From NCBI RefSeq assembly GCF_013912065.1, contig NZ_JACESA010000002.1:1-64000 (forward strand): a stretch of DNA of 64,000 bases, read 5' to 3'. Positions 46,278 through 56,356 of this stretch are shown here, piece after piece. The translations under genes were made by a program, and so were the position numbers. Source of the stretch: Brevundimonas sp. (lineage in GTDB: Bacteria; Pseudomonadota; Alphaproteobacteria; Caulobacterales; Caulobacteraceae). The notes below the pieces were generated by a model, which was not told the DNA's origin, did not search any database, and saw only the letters and a program-made list of their open reading frames with translations. Numbering within the stretch: the stretch's first letter is position 1; the number at the start of each line of letters is the position of its first letter.

Positions 46278-46897
46278 TGCGCGTCACCCTGAAACTGGCG
46301 ACGTCGCTTGACGGCCGCATCGCCACGGCGTCGGGCGAGAGCCAATGGATCACCGGCGAGGCGGCGCGGCTGGAAGGCCATAGGTTGCGGGCGGGCCACG
46401 ACGCCATCCTGGTCGGGGTCGAGACCGTGCTTCACGACGATCCCGAACTGACCGCCCGCCTGCCGGGGCGCAGCGTGGATCAGCCGCTGCGGGTCGTGCT
46501 GGACAGCCGGTTGCGGACGCCGCCCACAGCCAAGGTCGCGGGCGAGAACAGCCTGATCCTCACCACCGTCGAGCCAGCCCCGGTCGGCGCCGCCGAAGTG
46601 ATCCAGGTCGAGGCCGAGGACGGACGTCCGGCGATCCCGGCGGTGCTGACGGCGCTGAAGGCGGCGGGCGCGGGCTCGGTCCTGATCGAGGGCGGCGGCC
46701 AGGTGGCGGCCTCATTCCTGCGCGCCGGCGTGGTGGATCGTTTGGAATGGTTCCGCGCCCCGATCCTGCTGGGCGGGGAGGGACGGCCCTGCGTCGCGGC
46801 CCTGGCTCTTGCAAAGCTGTCCGACGCCCCCAAGTTCCGTCGCCTGGGTGTCGAGCCCGTCGGAGACGACCTGTGGGAGCGTTACGAGCGATCGTAA
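46277..46897 (+). CDS. RibD-type reductase domain, deaminase domain absent
   Basis: 206 residues that correspond only to the C-terminal reductase half of RibD (5-amino-6-ribosylamino-uracil phosphate reductase). The start [48 protein letters not shown] and the NADPH-site SVLIEGGGQVAASF are all present. Bifunctional RibD has about 150 further N-terminal residues with a zinc deaminase motif (HAE, PCxxxG), and nothing like that precedes it: nrdR ends exactly where it begins (TGATG). The deaminase must be encoded elsewhere. Confidence 0.85.
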   Translation: MRVTLKLATSLDGRIATASGESQWITGEAARLEGHRLRAGHDAILVGVETVLHDDPELTARLPGRSVDQPLRVVLDSRLRTPPTAKVAGENSLILTTVEPAPVGAAEVIQVEAEDGRPAIPAVLTALKAAGAGSVLIEGGGQVAASFLRAGVVDRLEWFRAPILLGGEGRPCVAALALAKLSDAPKFRRLGVEPVGDDLWERYERS

Positions 46898-46978
46898 GCC
46901 CGCCGCCGAGCGCTTCCGCCGGCTGATTTCAGACTATTCAGACTGTCTTTTTTGGGTCCGGGAGGGACCGGAGCCGAA

Positions 46979-47569
46979 ATGTTCACCGGAATCGTCACCG
47001 ACATAGGCCGCGTTCGCGACGTCCGTGAAACCGAGCGGGACCGCCGCTATGAGATCGAGACGGTCTGGGACGTCGCCGGGATCGACCTGGGCGCCTCGAT
47101 CAGTCATGCGGGCTGCTGCCTGACGGTGACCGAGAAGGGGCCGGACTGGTTCGCGGTCGAGGTGTCGAACGAGACCCTGTCCAAGACCACCCTGGGCGCC
47201 TGGAAGGCCGGCGACGGCGTCAATCTGGAGCGGGCGGCCAAACTGGGCGACGAGATGGGCGGCCATGTTGTTTCGGGCCATGTCGACGGTCTGGGACGCG
47301 TCGTGTCGATCACGCCGGAGGGCGGGTCGCACCGGGTCGAGGTCGAGGCGCCGGCGCCCCTGCACCGCTATATCGCCGCCAAGGGCTCCATCACCGTGGA
47401 CGGCGTCTCCCTGACGGTGAACAGCGTCGAGGGTCAGGTGTTTTCGTTGAATATCATTCCGCATACGTGGGAAGTGACGACCCTGGGACGCCTGAAGGTC
47501 GGCGATCCGGTCAATCTCGAGATCGACATGCTGGCGCGATACCTCGCGCGGTGGCAGGAGACGGCATGA
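46979..47569 (+). CDS. ribE: Riboflavin synthase alpha subunit
   Basis: 196 residues, made of two similar lumazine-binding barrels. It dismutates 6,7-dimethyl-8-ribityllumazine to riboflavin. MFTGIVTDIGRV is the standard start, here ATG 46979; barrel hallmarks are GGHVVSGHVDG and KGSITVDGVSLTVN. The 81 bases before it show no FMN riboswitch. The stop overlaps ribBX (ATGA). Confidence 0.95.
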   Translation: MFTGIVTDIGRVRDVRETERDRRYEIETVWDVAGIDLGASISHAGCCLTVTEKGPDWFAVEVSNETLSKTTLGAWKAGDGVNLERAAKLGDEMGGHVVSGHVDGLGRVVSITPEGGSHRVEVEAPAPLHRYIAAKGSITVDGVSLTVNSVEGQVFSLNIIPHTWEVTTLGRLKVGDPVNLEIDMLARYLARWQETA

Positions 47570-48705
47570 TGCAGTTTGCAGCCAGTAATATGAACGACAG
47601 CCCGATCAGTCCCATCGAGGATATCCTGGAGGACGCCCGCAACGGGCGGCCCTATATCCTGGTGGACGCCGAGGACCGCGAGAACGAGGGGGACATCATC
47701 ATCCCCGCCCAGTTCGCCACCCCCGAACAGATCAATTTCATGATCCGTCAGGCGCGCGGCCTGGTCTGTCTGGCCATGACGGCGGAGCGCGCGAACCAGC
47801 TGCGTCTGCCGCCGATGGCGGCGGACAATCGCGAGAGCATGAAGACCGCCTTCACAGTCTCGATCGAGGCCAAGGAAGGCGTCACGACCGGCATTTCGGC
47901 CGCTGACCGTTCGCGCACCATCCATGTGGCGACCGATGCGTCGAAGGGCATGGATGACATCGTCTCGCCCGGCCACATCTTCCCCCTGGTGGCGCGTGAC
48001 GGCGGCGTGCTGGTCCGCGCCGGCCATACGGAGGCCGCGGTCGACATCAGCCGCATGGCGGGCCTGACCCCGGCCGGGGTGATCTGCGAGATCATCAAGG
48101 ACGACGGCGAGATGGCGCGGATGCCCGATCTGGTCGCCTTCGCCCAGCTGCATGGGCTGAAAATCGGCACCATCGCCGACCTGATCGCCTATCGCCGCCG
48201 CACCGAACGGTTCGTCGAGCGGATCATGGATACGCCGTTCGAGAGCGTCCACGGCGGCCCCTTCCGCCTGATGCTGTACAAGAACACCATCGAGGGGGCG
48301 GAACACGTCGCCCTGGTTCACGGCCGGCCCGAGCCGGGCAAACCGACCCTGGTGCGGATGCATCAGGTGGACTTCGCCTGCGACCTGCTGGGCCATGTCG
48401 AGGCGCGCCAGGACTATGTGCCCAAGGCCCTGCAACAGATCACCGAGCATGACGGCCCCGGTGTGGTCGTCTTCCTGCGCGATCCGTCGCTGAATTCGCT
48501 GGCCGAGCGGCTGGCCGGCGTGGACAAGCCGGCGGCGAAGGACCGGTCGCTGCGCGCCTATGGCGTGGGGGCTCAGATCCTGCTGGACCTGGGCGTCAAG
48601 GACATGATCGTGATGAGTTCGACGCGACCCGAACCGACGGCGCTGGACGGCTACGGCCTGCGTATCGTCGGCTGGCGCGACATGGATGGAGAAGACAAGG
48701 CGTGA
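47566..48705 (+). CDS. ribBX: RibBX: DHBP synthase fused to a degenerate GTP cyclohydrolase II domain
   Basis: 379 residues. The N-terminal half is an intact 3,4-dihydroxy-2-butanone-4-phosphate synthase ([43 protein letters not shown]). The C-terminal half has the GTP cyclohydrolase II fold, but the zinc-binding pattern Cys-x10-Cys-x-Cys is gone: the stretch reads [20 protein letters not shown]. This is the RibBX variant described in Proteobacteria, so a separate RibA must supply the first step. Start ATG 47566 overlaps ribE. Confidence 0.9.
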   Translation: MMQFAASNMNDSPISPIEDILEDARNGRPYILVDAEDRENEGDIIIPAQFATPEQINFMIRQARGLVCLAMTAERANQLRLPPMAADNRESMKTAFTVSIEAKEGVTTGISAADRSRTIHVATDASKGMDDIVSPGHIFPLVARDGGVLVRAGHTEAAVDISRMAGLTPAGVICEIIKDDGEMARMPDLVAFAQLHGLKIGTIADLIAYRRRTERFVERIMDTPFESVHGGPFRLMLYKNTIEGAEHVALVHGRPEPGKPTLVRMHQVDFACDLLGHVEARQDYVPKALQQITEHDGPGVVVFLRDPSLNSLAERLAGVDKPAAKDRSLRAYGVGAQILLDLGVKDMIVMSSTRPEPTALDGYGLRIVGWRDMDGEDKA

Positions 48706-49163
48706 ATGACGCACCCCGTATTCTGATCGTCGAGGCGCGCTTCTACGACGAGCTGGCCGACGCCTTGCTGGAAGGCGCCAAGGAGACGTTGAAGGCGCAG
48801 GGCGCCCAGTTCGACGTCGTCACCGTGCCCGGCGCCCTGGAAGTGCCGACGACGATCGCCCTGGCCGAGGAGTCCGGACGCTTCCCCACCGCGCCGCGCT
48901 ATGACGGCTATGTCGCCCTGGGCTGCGTGATCCGTGGCGAGACCTATCATTTCGAGATCGTCTCGGACCAGTCGGCGGCCGGCCTGATGGCCCTGGGCGT
49001 CAAGGGCCTGATCATCGGCAACGGCATTCTGACGACCGAGGACGAGGAGCAGGCCTGGGCCCGGGCCCGGCTTTCGGAAGGGGATAAGGGGGGCGGCGCG
49101 GCCAAAGCCTGCCTCGACCTCATTGCATTGAAGAAGCGGTTGCGGCTAGGCCTCGGCGCATGA
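48702..49163 (+). CDS. ribH: 6,7-dimethyl-8-ribityllumazine synthase
   Basis: 153 residues, forms pentameric or icosahedral shells and makes lumazine from the RibB and RibD products. Motifs: [42 protein letters not shown], and [15 protein letters not shown]. The start is GTG 48702 overlapping the ribBX stop (GTGA); the stop overlaps nusB (ATGA). Confidence 0.95.
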   Translation: MNDAPRILIVEARFYDELADALLEGAKETLKAQGAQFDVVTVPGALEVPTTIALAEESGRFPTAPRYDGYVALGCVIRGETYHFEIVSDQSAAGLMALGVKGLIIGNGILTTEDEEQAWARARLSEGDKGGGAAKACLDLIALKKRLRLGLGA

Positions 49164-49684
49164 CTGAACCGAACAGCGTCAAGGCCGTCCTCGAACAACT
49201 GGCCGAGGCGGAAAAACAACGGGCCGAGCCCAACCTCAGCTCCAAACAGCGGCGGGCCCGCACCGTGTCGCGTCTGGCGGCCGTCCAGGCTCTGTACCAG
49301 ATGGAGCTGGCGGGCGAGGGCGTGGAGACGGTGATCACCGAGTTCTCCAACTTCCGCTTCGACGCCGATATCGAGGGCGAAGCCCTGGCCGAGGCTGACG
49401 AGGCCTATTTCGCCGACATCGTGCGCGGGGTGATCGAGAGCCAGCGCGATATCGACACGGCGATCAAGGCCCGTCTCGCTTCGAACTGGCGGCTGGAGCG
49501 GATCGACGCCACCCTGCGCGCCCTGCTGCGCTCGGGCGCCTGGGAGCTGATCAAACATCCCGAGACGCCGCGCGAAGTGGTGATCGACGAATATGTCGAA
49601 CTGGCCAAGGCCTTCTTCGACGACGCCGAGGCGCGGTTCGTCAATGCGGCGCTGGACGGCGTGGCGAAAGACGCGCGAGCCTGA
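49160..49684 (+). CDS. nusB: Transcription antitermination factor NusB
   Basis: 174 residues. NusB with NusE binds boxA RNA and prevents early termination, notably in rRNA operons. The all-helical fold is recognisable from [29 protein letters not shown], and [21 protein letters not shown] followed by [16 protein letters not shown]. An extra polar N-terminal stretch of about 35 residues precedes the fold. The stop overlaps thiL (TGATG). Confidence 0.94.
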   Translation: MTEPNSVKAVLEQLAEAEKQRAEPNLSSKQRRARTVSRLAAVQALYQMELAGEGVETVITEFSNFRFDADIEGEALAEADEAYFADIVRGVIESQRDIDTAIKARLASNWRLERIDATLRALLRSGAWELIKHPETPREVVIDEYVELAKAFFDDAEARFVNAALDGVAKDARA

Positions 49685-50673
49685 TGCCCGCGCTCGACGT
49701 CGCGGGCGAGTTCGAGACGATCGAGAAGCTGCTGCGGCCTCTGGCCCATCCCGAATGGGGGCGGGGGCTTCAGGACGATGTGGCGGTGCTGCCGTCCCGC
49801 CCCGGCCATGACCTGGTCCTGACCAAGGACGCCATCGTAGAGGGCGTGCATTTTCTGCCCGACGATCCGCTGGATACGGTGGCGAAGAAGCTGCTGCGGG
49901 TGAATCTGTCGGACCTGGCGGCCAAGGGCGCCGAGCCGTTCGGTTATCTGCTGGCCTGCCATTGGTCGGAGCGGTGTGGGTGGCCTGAACGGGAGGCCTT
50001 CGCGGCGGGTCTGGCCGAGGATCAGGCCCTGTTCAACGTCTTCCTGCTGGGCGGGGACACGGTGAAGACGCCGGGGCCGGCGGCATTTTCCGTGACCGCC
50101 CTGGGCTGGGTTCCGGCGGGCGCGGCCGTGTCGCGCGCCGGCGCCCAGGTCGGGGATCTGGTCTTCGTCACCGGGACGATCGGCGACGGCATGCTGGGGC
50201 TGAAGGCTGCGCGGGGCGAGCTGCCGCTGGACGCCGAAAGACTGAAGGCCCTGGTCGATCACTATCGCATGCCCATGCCCCGGCTGGATTTCGCCGAGGT
50301 CGTGCGGACCCTGGGGACGGCCGCAGCCGACGTGTCCGACGGTCTGGTCGCCGACCTGGCCCATATCGCCAAGGCGAGCGGGGTCGGCGTGGCGCTGAAC
50401 CTGAACGTCCTGCCCCTGTCGGCAGCCGCCCAGGCCTGGTTCGAGGACCGGGTCGATCCGCAGGCGGCGCTGGAGGCGCTGGCGACCGGGGGCGACGACT
50501 ATCAGATCGCCTTCACCGCCCACCCGCGCCACGAGGAGACGCTGAGACGCGAGGCTGAGCGGCGGCTGCTTCGGCTGACCCGGATCGGCGCCGTGACGGC
50601 TGGCGCAGGGGTTGCGGCGACCTATGACGGTCAGGCGGTCGCATTGGAGCGCGACGGCTGGACCCACGGTTGA
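49684..50673 (+). CDS. thiL: Thiamine-monophosphate kinase
   Basis: 329 residues. It phosphorylates thiamine monophosphate to the active diphosphate. PurM-like fold motifs are present: QDDVAVLP, TKDAIVEGVHF, NLSDLAAKGAEP, LLGGDTVKTPGP, AADVSDGLVADL and ATGGDDYQIAF. ATG 49684 overlaps the nusB stop. It closes the glyA-to-thiL run. Confidence 0.94.
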   Translation: MPALDVAGEFETIEKLLRPLAHPEWGRGLQDDVAVLPSRPGHDLVLTKDAIVEGVHFLPDDPLDTVAKKLLRVNLSDLAAKGAEPFGYLLACHWSERCGWPEREAFAAGLAEDQALFNVFLLGGDTVKTPGPAAFSVTALGWVPAGAAVSRAGAQVGDLVFVTGTIGDGMLGLKAARGELPLDAERLKALVDHYRMPMPRLDFAEVVRTLGTAAADVSDGLVADLAHIAKASGVGVALNLNVLPLSAAAQAWFEDRVDPQAALEALATGGDDYQIAFTAHPRHEETLRREAERRLLRLTRIGAVTAGAGVAATYDGQAVALERDGWTHG

Positions 50674-50725
50674 GCCGCTCTGGCGGCAACAGAATCCTAA
50701 CCGGAACGGGCTAAGCGTACCGATC

Positions 50726-51154
50726 ATGGATCGCAGAACCCTGATCACCGCCGGACCGGTCGCTATGGCGACTGTCGCCGCCGCCCCGGCCGTCGCCTCG
50801 TCAAGCAAGGCGCCCGAGACGGCGCCGGCGCTGGGGCTGCCGGGTCTCGGCCTGCCCGTGATCGCGGACGGCCGGCTGAGAAACTACGTCTTCGTATCGC
50901 TGAGGCTGCACATCGGCGGCGGCAAGAGCCTGGAAGAGATGAGGCTCAAGGAAGCCTTCTTCCGCGACGCCCTGGTCAGGGCCGCGCATCGCACGCCGTT
51001 CACCGTGGCCGGCGACTGGACCCGTCTGGACGAGGGCCGGATGTCCGCCGCGCTCGTCGCTGCGGCCAATTCCATCTCGGGACGGGGTTCGGTCACGCGG
51101 GTCGAGGTCTTGAACCAAAGTCCGCGTCGCCGCGGCGGCATGCTGGGTCGCTGA
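50726..51154 (+). CDS. Small exported protein with Tat-like signal, faintly FliL-like
   Basis: 142 residues. It starts MDRRTLITAGPVAM, a twin-arginine-like signal with a hydrophobic core and an AVASS cleavage area near residue 25. The mature part (RNYVFVSLRLHIGGG, KEAFFRDALVRAAHRTPF) recalls the C-terminal domain of FliL in strand-helix pattern only. No other family is recognised. It lies 53 bases after thiL. ATG 50726 is chosen; the open frame to 50612 overlaps thiL. Confidence 0.65.
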   Translation: MDRRTLITAGPVAMATVAAAPAVASSSKAPETAPALGLPGLGLPVIADGRLRNYVFVSLRLHIGGGKSLEEMRLKEAFFRDALVRAAHRTPFTVAGDWTRLDEGRMSAALVAAANSISGRGSVTRVEVLNQSPRRRGGMLGR

Positions 51155-51333
51155 AGCCCGTTCCAGCGATCACGGTTGCGTCACCGGGACGCCCATGACA
51201 CGCTCCGCCTGCAAATCCCAAGGGACGCACTGACGCGTCCGCCGCGTGCGGGGGGACCGGAAGGCGGACAGAGGCGATAACGCCCGCCCGCGCCAAGGCC
51301 TGCGCGCCTGTTTGCAAGGGCATGGAAACGCCA

Positions 51334-53481
51334 ATGACGACTTTTCTTACGCTGGCTTTCGCCGCCGGTGTTCTGGCGGTGCTGTACGGCGCCGTCCAGA
51401 CCGCCGTGCTGATGAAGGCGAGCACCGGCAATGACAAGATGCGAGAGATCGCGGCCGCCATCCAGGAAGGCGCCTCGGCCTATCTGAAACGGCAATATAT
51501 GACGATTGGCCTGGTCGGGATCGTGATCCTGATCGCGGCCTATTTCCTGATCGGCGTCTATGCGGCGGTCGGCTTCCTGGTCGGGGCCGTGCTGTCGGGC
51601 GCCGCCGGTTACGCCGGCATGCTGATCTCGGTCCGGGCCAATGTGCGTACGGCGCAGGCCGCTTCGGAAAGCCTGTCCAAGGGACTGAACCTGGCCTTCC
51701 GGTCAGGAGCGATCACCGGGATGTTCGTGGCGGGCGGAGCCCTGATCGGGGTGTCCGGCTATTATATCGTGCTGACGCATCATATGGGCCTGGCTTCGAC
51801 CAGTCGGGAGGTGATCGACGGGCTTGTGGCCCTGGGCTTCGGCGCCTCGCTGATCTCGATCTTCGCCCGTCTGGGCGGAGGCATCTTCACCAAGGGCGCC
51901 GACGTGGGCGGCGACATGGTGGGCAAGGTCGAGGCCGGAATTCCCGAAGACGATCCAAGGAACGCCGCGACAATCGCCGACAATGTGGGCGACAATGTCG
52001 GGGACTGCGCCGGCATGGCGGCCGACCTGTTCGAGACCTATGCGGTCACGACGGTGGCGACCATGGTCCTGGCGGCCATCTTCTTCCGGGGTCAGCCCTA
52101 TGTGGATGTGATGATGGCGCTGCCGCTGGCGATCTGCGGGGTCTGTATCTTCACCTCGATCATCGGCAGCTTCTTCGTACGGCTGGGCAAAAGCCAGAAC
52201 ATCATGGGCGCCCTGTACCAGGGGCTGATCGTGACGGGCGTCCTGTCCATCGGCGCGGTCTGGTGGGTCATCGATCAGATGGTTACTGGTCCGATCGTCA
52301 CCGCGAGCGGGCTGGAGATCCAGCCGATGGCGCTGTTCTGGTCCGGCATGGTCGGACTGGCGGTGACGGCGGCCATCGTGGTGGTGACCGAATACTACAC
52401 CGGCTCCAACTTCCGGCCCGTACGGTCGGTGGCCAACGCCTCGGTGTCGGGCCACGGGACGAACGTCATCCAGGGGCTGGCTGTGTCGCTGGAGGCCACG
52501 GCGCTTCCCGCCCTGACCATCATCGTCGGCATCGTCGCCAGCTTCCAGCTGGCAGGCCTGTTCGGCATCGCCATCGCCACCACCACCATGCTGGGCGTGG
52601 CGGGGATGATCGTGGCCCTGGACGCCTTCGGGCCGGTCACGGACAACGCCGGAGGTATCGCCGAGATGGCGGGCCTGCCCAGCGAGGTGCGGCATTCGAC
52701 CGATGCGCTGGACGCGGTGGGCAACACCACCAAGGCTGTGACCAAGGGCTACGCCATCGGTTCGGCCGGACTGGGGGCTCTGGTCCTGTTCGCCGCCTAT
52801 ACGTCGGACCTGCAGTATTTCTCGGCCAATCCAGGGGATTATCCCTTCTTCGCCGACATGGGGCCGATCGCCTTCGACCTGACCAATCCCTATGTGGTCG
52901 TCGGCCTGCTGTTCGGGGGACTGTTGCCCTTCCTGTTCGGCGGCATGTCGATGATGGCGGTGGGGCGGGCGGCCGAGGCCGTGGTGGCCGAGGTGCGCCG
53001 TCAGTTCCGCGAGAACCCCGGCATCATGACCTATCAGGTCAAGCCGGAGTACGGCCGAGCCGTCGATATCCTGACCAAGGCGGCGATTCGCGAGATGATC
53101 GTGCCGTCGCTGCTGCCGGTGCTGTCGCCTATCGTCCTCTTCGTCGCCGTCCTGGCGATTTCGGACAAGGCCAACGCCTTCGCCGCGCTGGGCGCCATGC
53201 TGATGGGGGTGATCGTCACCGGCCTGTTCGTCGCCATCTCGATGACCTCGGGCGGCGGCGCCTGGGACAACGCCAAGAAGGTGATCGAGGAAGGCTTCAC
53301 CGACAAGAACGGCGTCGTCCACGGCAAGGGCTCCGAGGCTCACAAGGCGGCCGTGACCGGCGACACGGTGGGGGATCCCTACAAGGACACCTCAGGGCCG
53401 GCGGTGAACCCGATGATCAAGATCACCAATATCGTCGCCCTGCTGCTGCTGGCGGTGCTGGCGAGCGGCACTGTCGGCTAG
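51334..53481 (+). CDS. hppA: Membrane-bound proton-pumping pyrophosphatase, K+-independent
   Basis: About 715 residues with some sixteen membrane helices. It couples pyrophosphate hydrolysis to proton export. The catalytic loop is present ([30 protein letters not shown]), as is the second acidic site [13 protein letters not shown]. The [10 protein letters not shown] segment has Lys where K+-dependent enzymes have Ala, so K+ independence is predicted. ATG 51334 has GGAAAC six bases before it; ATG 51322 is an alternative. A strong terminator follows. Confidence 0.95.
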   Translation: MTTFLTLAFAAGVLAVLYGAVQTAVLMKASTGNDKMREIAAAIQEGASAYLKRQYMTIGLVGIVILIAAYFLIGVYAAVGFLVGAVLSGAAGYAGMLISVRANVRTAQAASESLSKGLNLAFRSGAITGMFVAGGALIGVSGYYIVLTHHMGLASTSREVIDGLVALGFGASLISIFARLGGGIFTKGADVGGDMVGKVEAGIPEDDPRNAATIADNVGDNVGDCAGMAADLFETYAVTTVATMVLAAIFFRGQPYVDVMMALPLAICGVCIFTSIIGSFFVRLGKSQNIMGALYQGLIVTGVLSIGAVWWVIDQMVTGPIVTASGLEIQPMALFWSGMVGLAVTAAIVVVTEYYTGSNFRPVRSVANASVSGHGTNVIQGLAVSLEATALPALTIIVGIVASFQLAGLFGIAIATTTMLGVAGMIVALDAFGPVTDNAGGIAEMAGLPSEVRHSTDALDAVGNTTKAVTKGYAIGSAGLGALVLFAAYTSDLQYFSANPGDYPFFADMGPIAFDLTNPYVVVGLLFGGLLPFLFGGMSMMAVGRAAEAVVAEVRRQFRENPGIMTYQVKPEYGRAVDILTKAAIREMIVPSLLPVLSPIVLFVAVLAISDKANAFAALGAMLMGVIVTGLFVAISMTSGGGAWDNAKKVIEEGFTDKNGVVHGKGSEAHKAAVTGDTVGDPYKDTSGPAVNPMIKITNIVALLLLAVLASGTVG

Positions 53482-53500
53482 GTAAACCAAGCCGATACGA

Positions 53501-53532
53501 AAACGCCCCGGAGAGCGATCTCCGGGGCGTTT
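53501..53532. terminator. Bidirectional Rho-independent terminator (hppA / bamE)
   Basis: Fourteen-base perfect stem AAACGCCCCGGAGA (53501-53514) pairs with TCTCCGGGGCGTTT (53519-53532), loop GCGA. A run on the left and T run on the right serve both converging genes. Confidence 0.9.
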
Positions 53533-53553
53533 CTGTCTTGGCGCGAGCGTCGG

Positions 53554-54033
53554 TTAGTCCGGACGACGCTGGCCGGGGGTGTCGTCCTCGGTGCGGGGCA
53601 GCTGGCCGCGGCCGACGTTGCCCAGCAGTTGCTCCAGCACCGTCAGGGCGCGGCCGCGGGTCGGGGTCTCGGTCCGGTTCATGGCGATCTGCTCGCCGTC
53701 GGCCAGGCCCAGGGTGCGGACGCCGGTCACCGTGTCGCCGTTCGGCTCGAAGGTGACTTCGGTGACGGTGCGGCTGGAGATGGTCGGCCGGTTGTAGGTG
53801 TATTTCTCGGTCGTCTGGCTGATGTAGTACCAGACTTGGTCCGGTTCGAAGGTCGAGGTGGTCGACGGAGAACCCAGGCGGGCCAGCACCGTCTCCTTGG
53901 TGTCGGTTCCGGCGACGATGTCCTGGGGCTTAGCGTCGATGGCCTGGAAGCCGTTGGAGCCGATCGTCGGCGCGCAGGCGGCGGACAGGGTCGCCAGGGA
54001 AACGGCGGCGAAAAGCGGGACGAAACGAGACAT
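53554..54033 (-). CDS. bamE: Outer membrane assembly lipoprotein BamE
   Basis: 159 residues. BamE stabilises the BAM complex that inserts beta-barrel proteins. A lipoprotein signal ends in LSAAC (Cys about 20). The SmpA/BamE fold follows: IVAGTDTKETVLARLGSPST, then VWYYISQTTEKYTYNRP and EVTFEPNGDTVTGV strands. An unusual C-terminal tail of about 40 polar residues follows. ATG 54033 (MSRFVPLFAA) is the natural signal-peptide start. It is divergent from the cytochrome chaperone gene. Confidence 0.88.
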   Translation of the reverse strand: MSRFVPLFAAVSLATLSAACAPTIGSNGFQAIDAKPQDIVAGTDTKETVLARLGSPSTTSTFEPDQVWYYISQTTEKYTYNRPTISSRTVTEVTFEPNGDTVTGVRTLGLADGEQIAMNRTETPTRGRALTVLEQLLGNVGRGQLPRTEDDTPGQRRPD

Positions 54034-54124
54034 GATCGGGCGCCTGCGAGAGAACAAGGTCTTTGACCTAGACGGACACGCGTCCTAGTTCAACGGCGCG
54101 GCGGAAAAGGGGCCGCGGAAAACC

Positions 54125-54649
54125 ATGCTGAAAAACCTGTTCAAACCCCGGCCCGGCGCCCGCATCGGCGACCACCTGTACGCCCTGGCGGTGGAACAGG
54201 CCCGCAATGTCGCCTTCTATACGCGCCTGGGCGTGGCCGACCGGATCGACGCCCGGTTCGAGCTCTACACCCTGCATGTCCTGCTGCTGGTGCTGCGGCT
54301 GCGCGACGAGAACACCGAACAGGGACGCGACGCGGGCCAGGCGCTGTTCGACGTCTATGTCTCGGCCCTGGATCATGCGCTGCGCGAGGAAGGCGTGGGC
54401 GACGTCTCGGTCGGCAAGAAGATGCGCAAGCTGGGCGAGGCCCTGTACGGGCGGATGAACGCCTATGAGACGCCGCTGCGCGACGCCGATACGGCGGCGC
54501 TGACGCAGGCGCTGGCGCGCAATGTCTATGCCGAACCCGAGGCTGAACAAGCCGAGGCTCTGGCGCGCTATGCGATCGCCGTGCGGGCTGGTCTGGCGGC
54601 GCAGAAATTCAACGAAGTGCTGGCGCGGCCGGCCTGGACGGAAATTTGA
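54125..54649 (+). CDS. Ubiquinol-cytochrome c chaperone family protein (CBP3-like)
   Basis: 174 residues of the Ubiq_cyt_C_chap family, relatives of mitochondrial Cbp3 that help assemble cytochrome b of the bc1 complex. The helical blocks NVAFYTRLGVADRIDARFEL, LHVLLLVLRLRDE, and DHALREEGVGDVSVGKKMRK, with LGEALYGRMNAYE, are family hallmarks. No bc1 genes are nearby. The DUF177 gene follows four bases later. Confidence 0.88.
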   Translation: MLKNLFKPRPGARIGDHLYALAVEQARNVAFYTRLGVADRIDARFELYTLHVLLLVLRLRDENTEQGRDAGQALFDVYVSALDHALREEGVGDVSVGKKMRKLGEALYGRMNAYETPLRDADTAALTQALARNVYAEPEAEQAEALARYAIAVRAGLAAQKFNEVLARPAWTEI

Positions 54650-54653
54650 GACT

Positions 54654-55172
54654 ATGAGCGTGAGCCTTCCCTACAGCGAGACGGTGCGGATCAACCAGAT
54701 CGGGTCCGGTCTGACCCGGATGCTTGAGCCGGACGCGGAGACGCGCAAGCGAATCGCCCGCGCCCTGGACCTTCAGCGGCTGGAGGATTTCGTGATCGAC
54801 ATGGAGGTGAAGCCGACGCCCTCGACCAGCGAATGGACGCTGAAAGGGCGGGTGAAGGCCCATGCGGTCCAGACCTGCGGCCTGACGCTTGAGCCCCTGC
54901 CGGTCGATGTCGATCGTCGCTTCTCGATCCAGCTGGTCGAAGCCGCGCCGCAGGAGACCGACGAGATCGAGGTGACGCTTGACGAAGAGGACGCCGACCT
55001 GATCGAGGACGGCAAGATCGACCTGGGCCAGTACGCCGTCGAGCAACTGGCCCTGTCGCTGGATCCCTTCCCCCGCAAGCCCGGCGCGGAATTCGTGCAA
55101 CCGGAAGAGCCCGCCGAGATTTCCCCCTTTGCCGCCCTGAAAGCCCTGAAGTCGCCAGAGGACGAAGGCTGA
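54654..55172 (+). CDS. DUF177/YceD family protein
   Basis: 172 residues. YceD-type proteins are linked to 23S rRNA and usually precede rpmF and plsX. The domain is seen in the conserved QTCGLTLEPLPVDVDRRF segment (about residue 72) and the LIEDGKIDLGQYAVEQLALS helix. Here rpmF is not next; plsX follows after 107 bases. ATG 54654 follows the chaperone stop by four bases. Confidence 0.88.
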   Translation: MSVSLPYSETVRINQIGSGLTRMLEPDAETRKRIARALDLQRLEDFVIDMEVKPTPSTSEWTLKGRVKAHAVQTCGLTLEPLPVDVDRRFSIQLVEAAPQETDEIEVTLDEEDADLIEDGKIDLGQYAVEQLALSLDPFPRKPGAEFVQPEEPAEISPFAALKALKSPEDEG

Positions 55173-55279
55173 GGTTGACGTAGGGGCCGGGTGGTTGCAT
55201 CCCCCCGGCTGGGCGCTATCGTCCAGCGCCCCTATATCAAGCGTCGCGCGACAAGACGGCGCGGCCACACGAGGTCCAT

Positions 55280-56356
55280 TTGCCAGCCCCAGTTACGATC
55301 TCGCTTGACGCCATGGGCGGCGATCACGGGCCATCCGTCGTCGTGCCCGGCGTTCGCTCCTATATCCGCACGCACGGCGGGGAAGGCGTCCGCTTCCTGC
55401 TCCACGGCGACGAGGCCCAGATCAGGGCCGAACTGGCGCGGTGCGACCTGCCGGCCGACGCCGTCGAAATCCGCCATACCGACAAGGTCGTGGCCATGGA
55501 CGAGAAGCCCGCCCAGGCCATGCGCCGGGGTAAGGGCTCCAGCCTGTGGAACGCCGTCGAGGCGGTGAAGACGGGCGAGGCCGGCGGCGTCGTCTCGGCC
55601 GGCAACACCGGCGCCCTGATGGCGATCTCCAAACTGATCCTGCGCATGTCCGCGCCGGGGCTGGAACGGCCGGCCATCGTCGCCAGCTGGCCGACCTTCA
55701 AGGGCCATACGGCGGTTCTGGACGTCGGCGCCAATATCGGCAGCGACGCCGAGCAGCTGGTGGAGTTCGCCATCATGGGCGAGGCCTTCCAGTCGGCGGT
55801 GCGCGGCATCGCCCGCCCGACCATCGGCCTGCTGAACGTCGGGTCCGAGGACATGAAGGGCAATGAACAGGTCAAGGAGGCGCACGCCATCCTGCGCGAC
55901 GGCCCGTTCGACCTGAACTATCACGGCTTCGTCGAGGGCGACGACATCGCCAAGGGGACGGTGGACGTGGTCGTGACCGACGGCTTCACCGGCAATATCG
56001 CGCTGAAGACCGCCGAGGGCACGGCGCGCTATATTTCCGCCCTGCTGCGCGAGGCTTTGACCTCGAACCTGCAATCCAAGCTGGGCGCCGCCATCGCCAT
56101 GCCCGCGCTGAAGAAGATGCGGCAGAAGATCGATCCCAGCACGATCAACGGCGGCCCGTTGCTGGGGCTGAACGGCATCGTGGTCAAGAGCCACGGCGGC
56201 GCCGACGCCACCGGCTTCGGCAACGCGGTCCGCATCGCCGTGGAACTGGCCCGCAGCGACTATATGACCAAGGTCGGCGCCAATCTGGGCAAGCTGGACG
56301 CCGTGTTCGACCATTCCAGCACGCCCGCCGCCCCCGTTGGAGAATCCCTTCAGTGA
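55280..56356 (+). CDS. plsX: Phosphate acyltransferase PlsX
   Basis: 358 residues. PlsX makes acyl-phosphate from acyl-ACP, the first step of phospholipid synthesis with PlsY. Family blocks are SLDAMGGDHGPSVVVPG, GVVSAGNTGALMAISKL, LDVGANIGSDAEQLVEFA, TDGFTGNIALKTAEG and the C-terminal GGPLLGLNGIVVKSHGGAD. The start is TTG 55280 with GAGGT just upstream; no ATG fits. The stop overlaps fabH (GTGA). Confidence 0.95.
   Translation: MPAPVTISLDAMGGDHGPSVVVPGVRSYIRTHGGEGVRFLLHGDEAQIRAELARCDLPADAVEIRHTDKVVAMDEKPAQAMRRGKGSSLWNAVEAVKTGEAGGVVSAGNTGALMAISKLILRMSAPGLERPAIVASWPTFKGHTAVLDVGANIGSDAEQLVEFAIMGEAFQSAVRGIARPTIGLLNVGSEDMKGNEQVKEAHAILRDGPFDLNYHGFVEGDDIAKGTVDVVVTDGFTGNIALKTAEGTARYISALLREALTSNLQSKLGAAIAMPALKKMRQKIDPSTINGGPLLGLNGIVVKSHGGADATGFGNAVRIAVELARSDYMTKVGANLGKLDAVFDHSSTPAAPVGESLQ

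Noticed and set aside
46898-46978. FMN riboswitch before ribE
   Set aside because: No conserved FMN-aptamer blocks could be found in the 81-base gap or before glyA.
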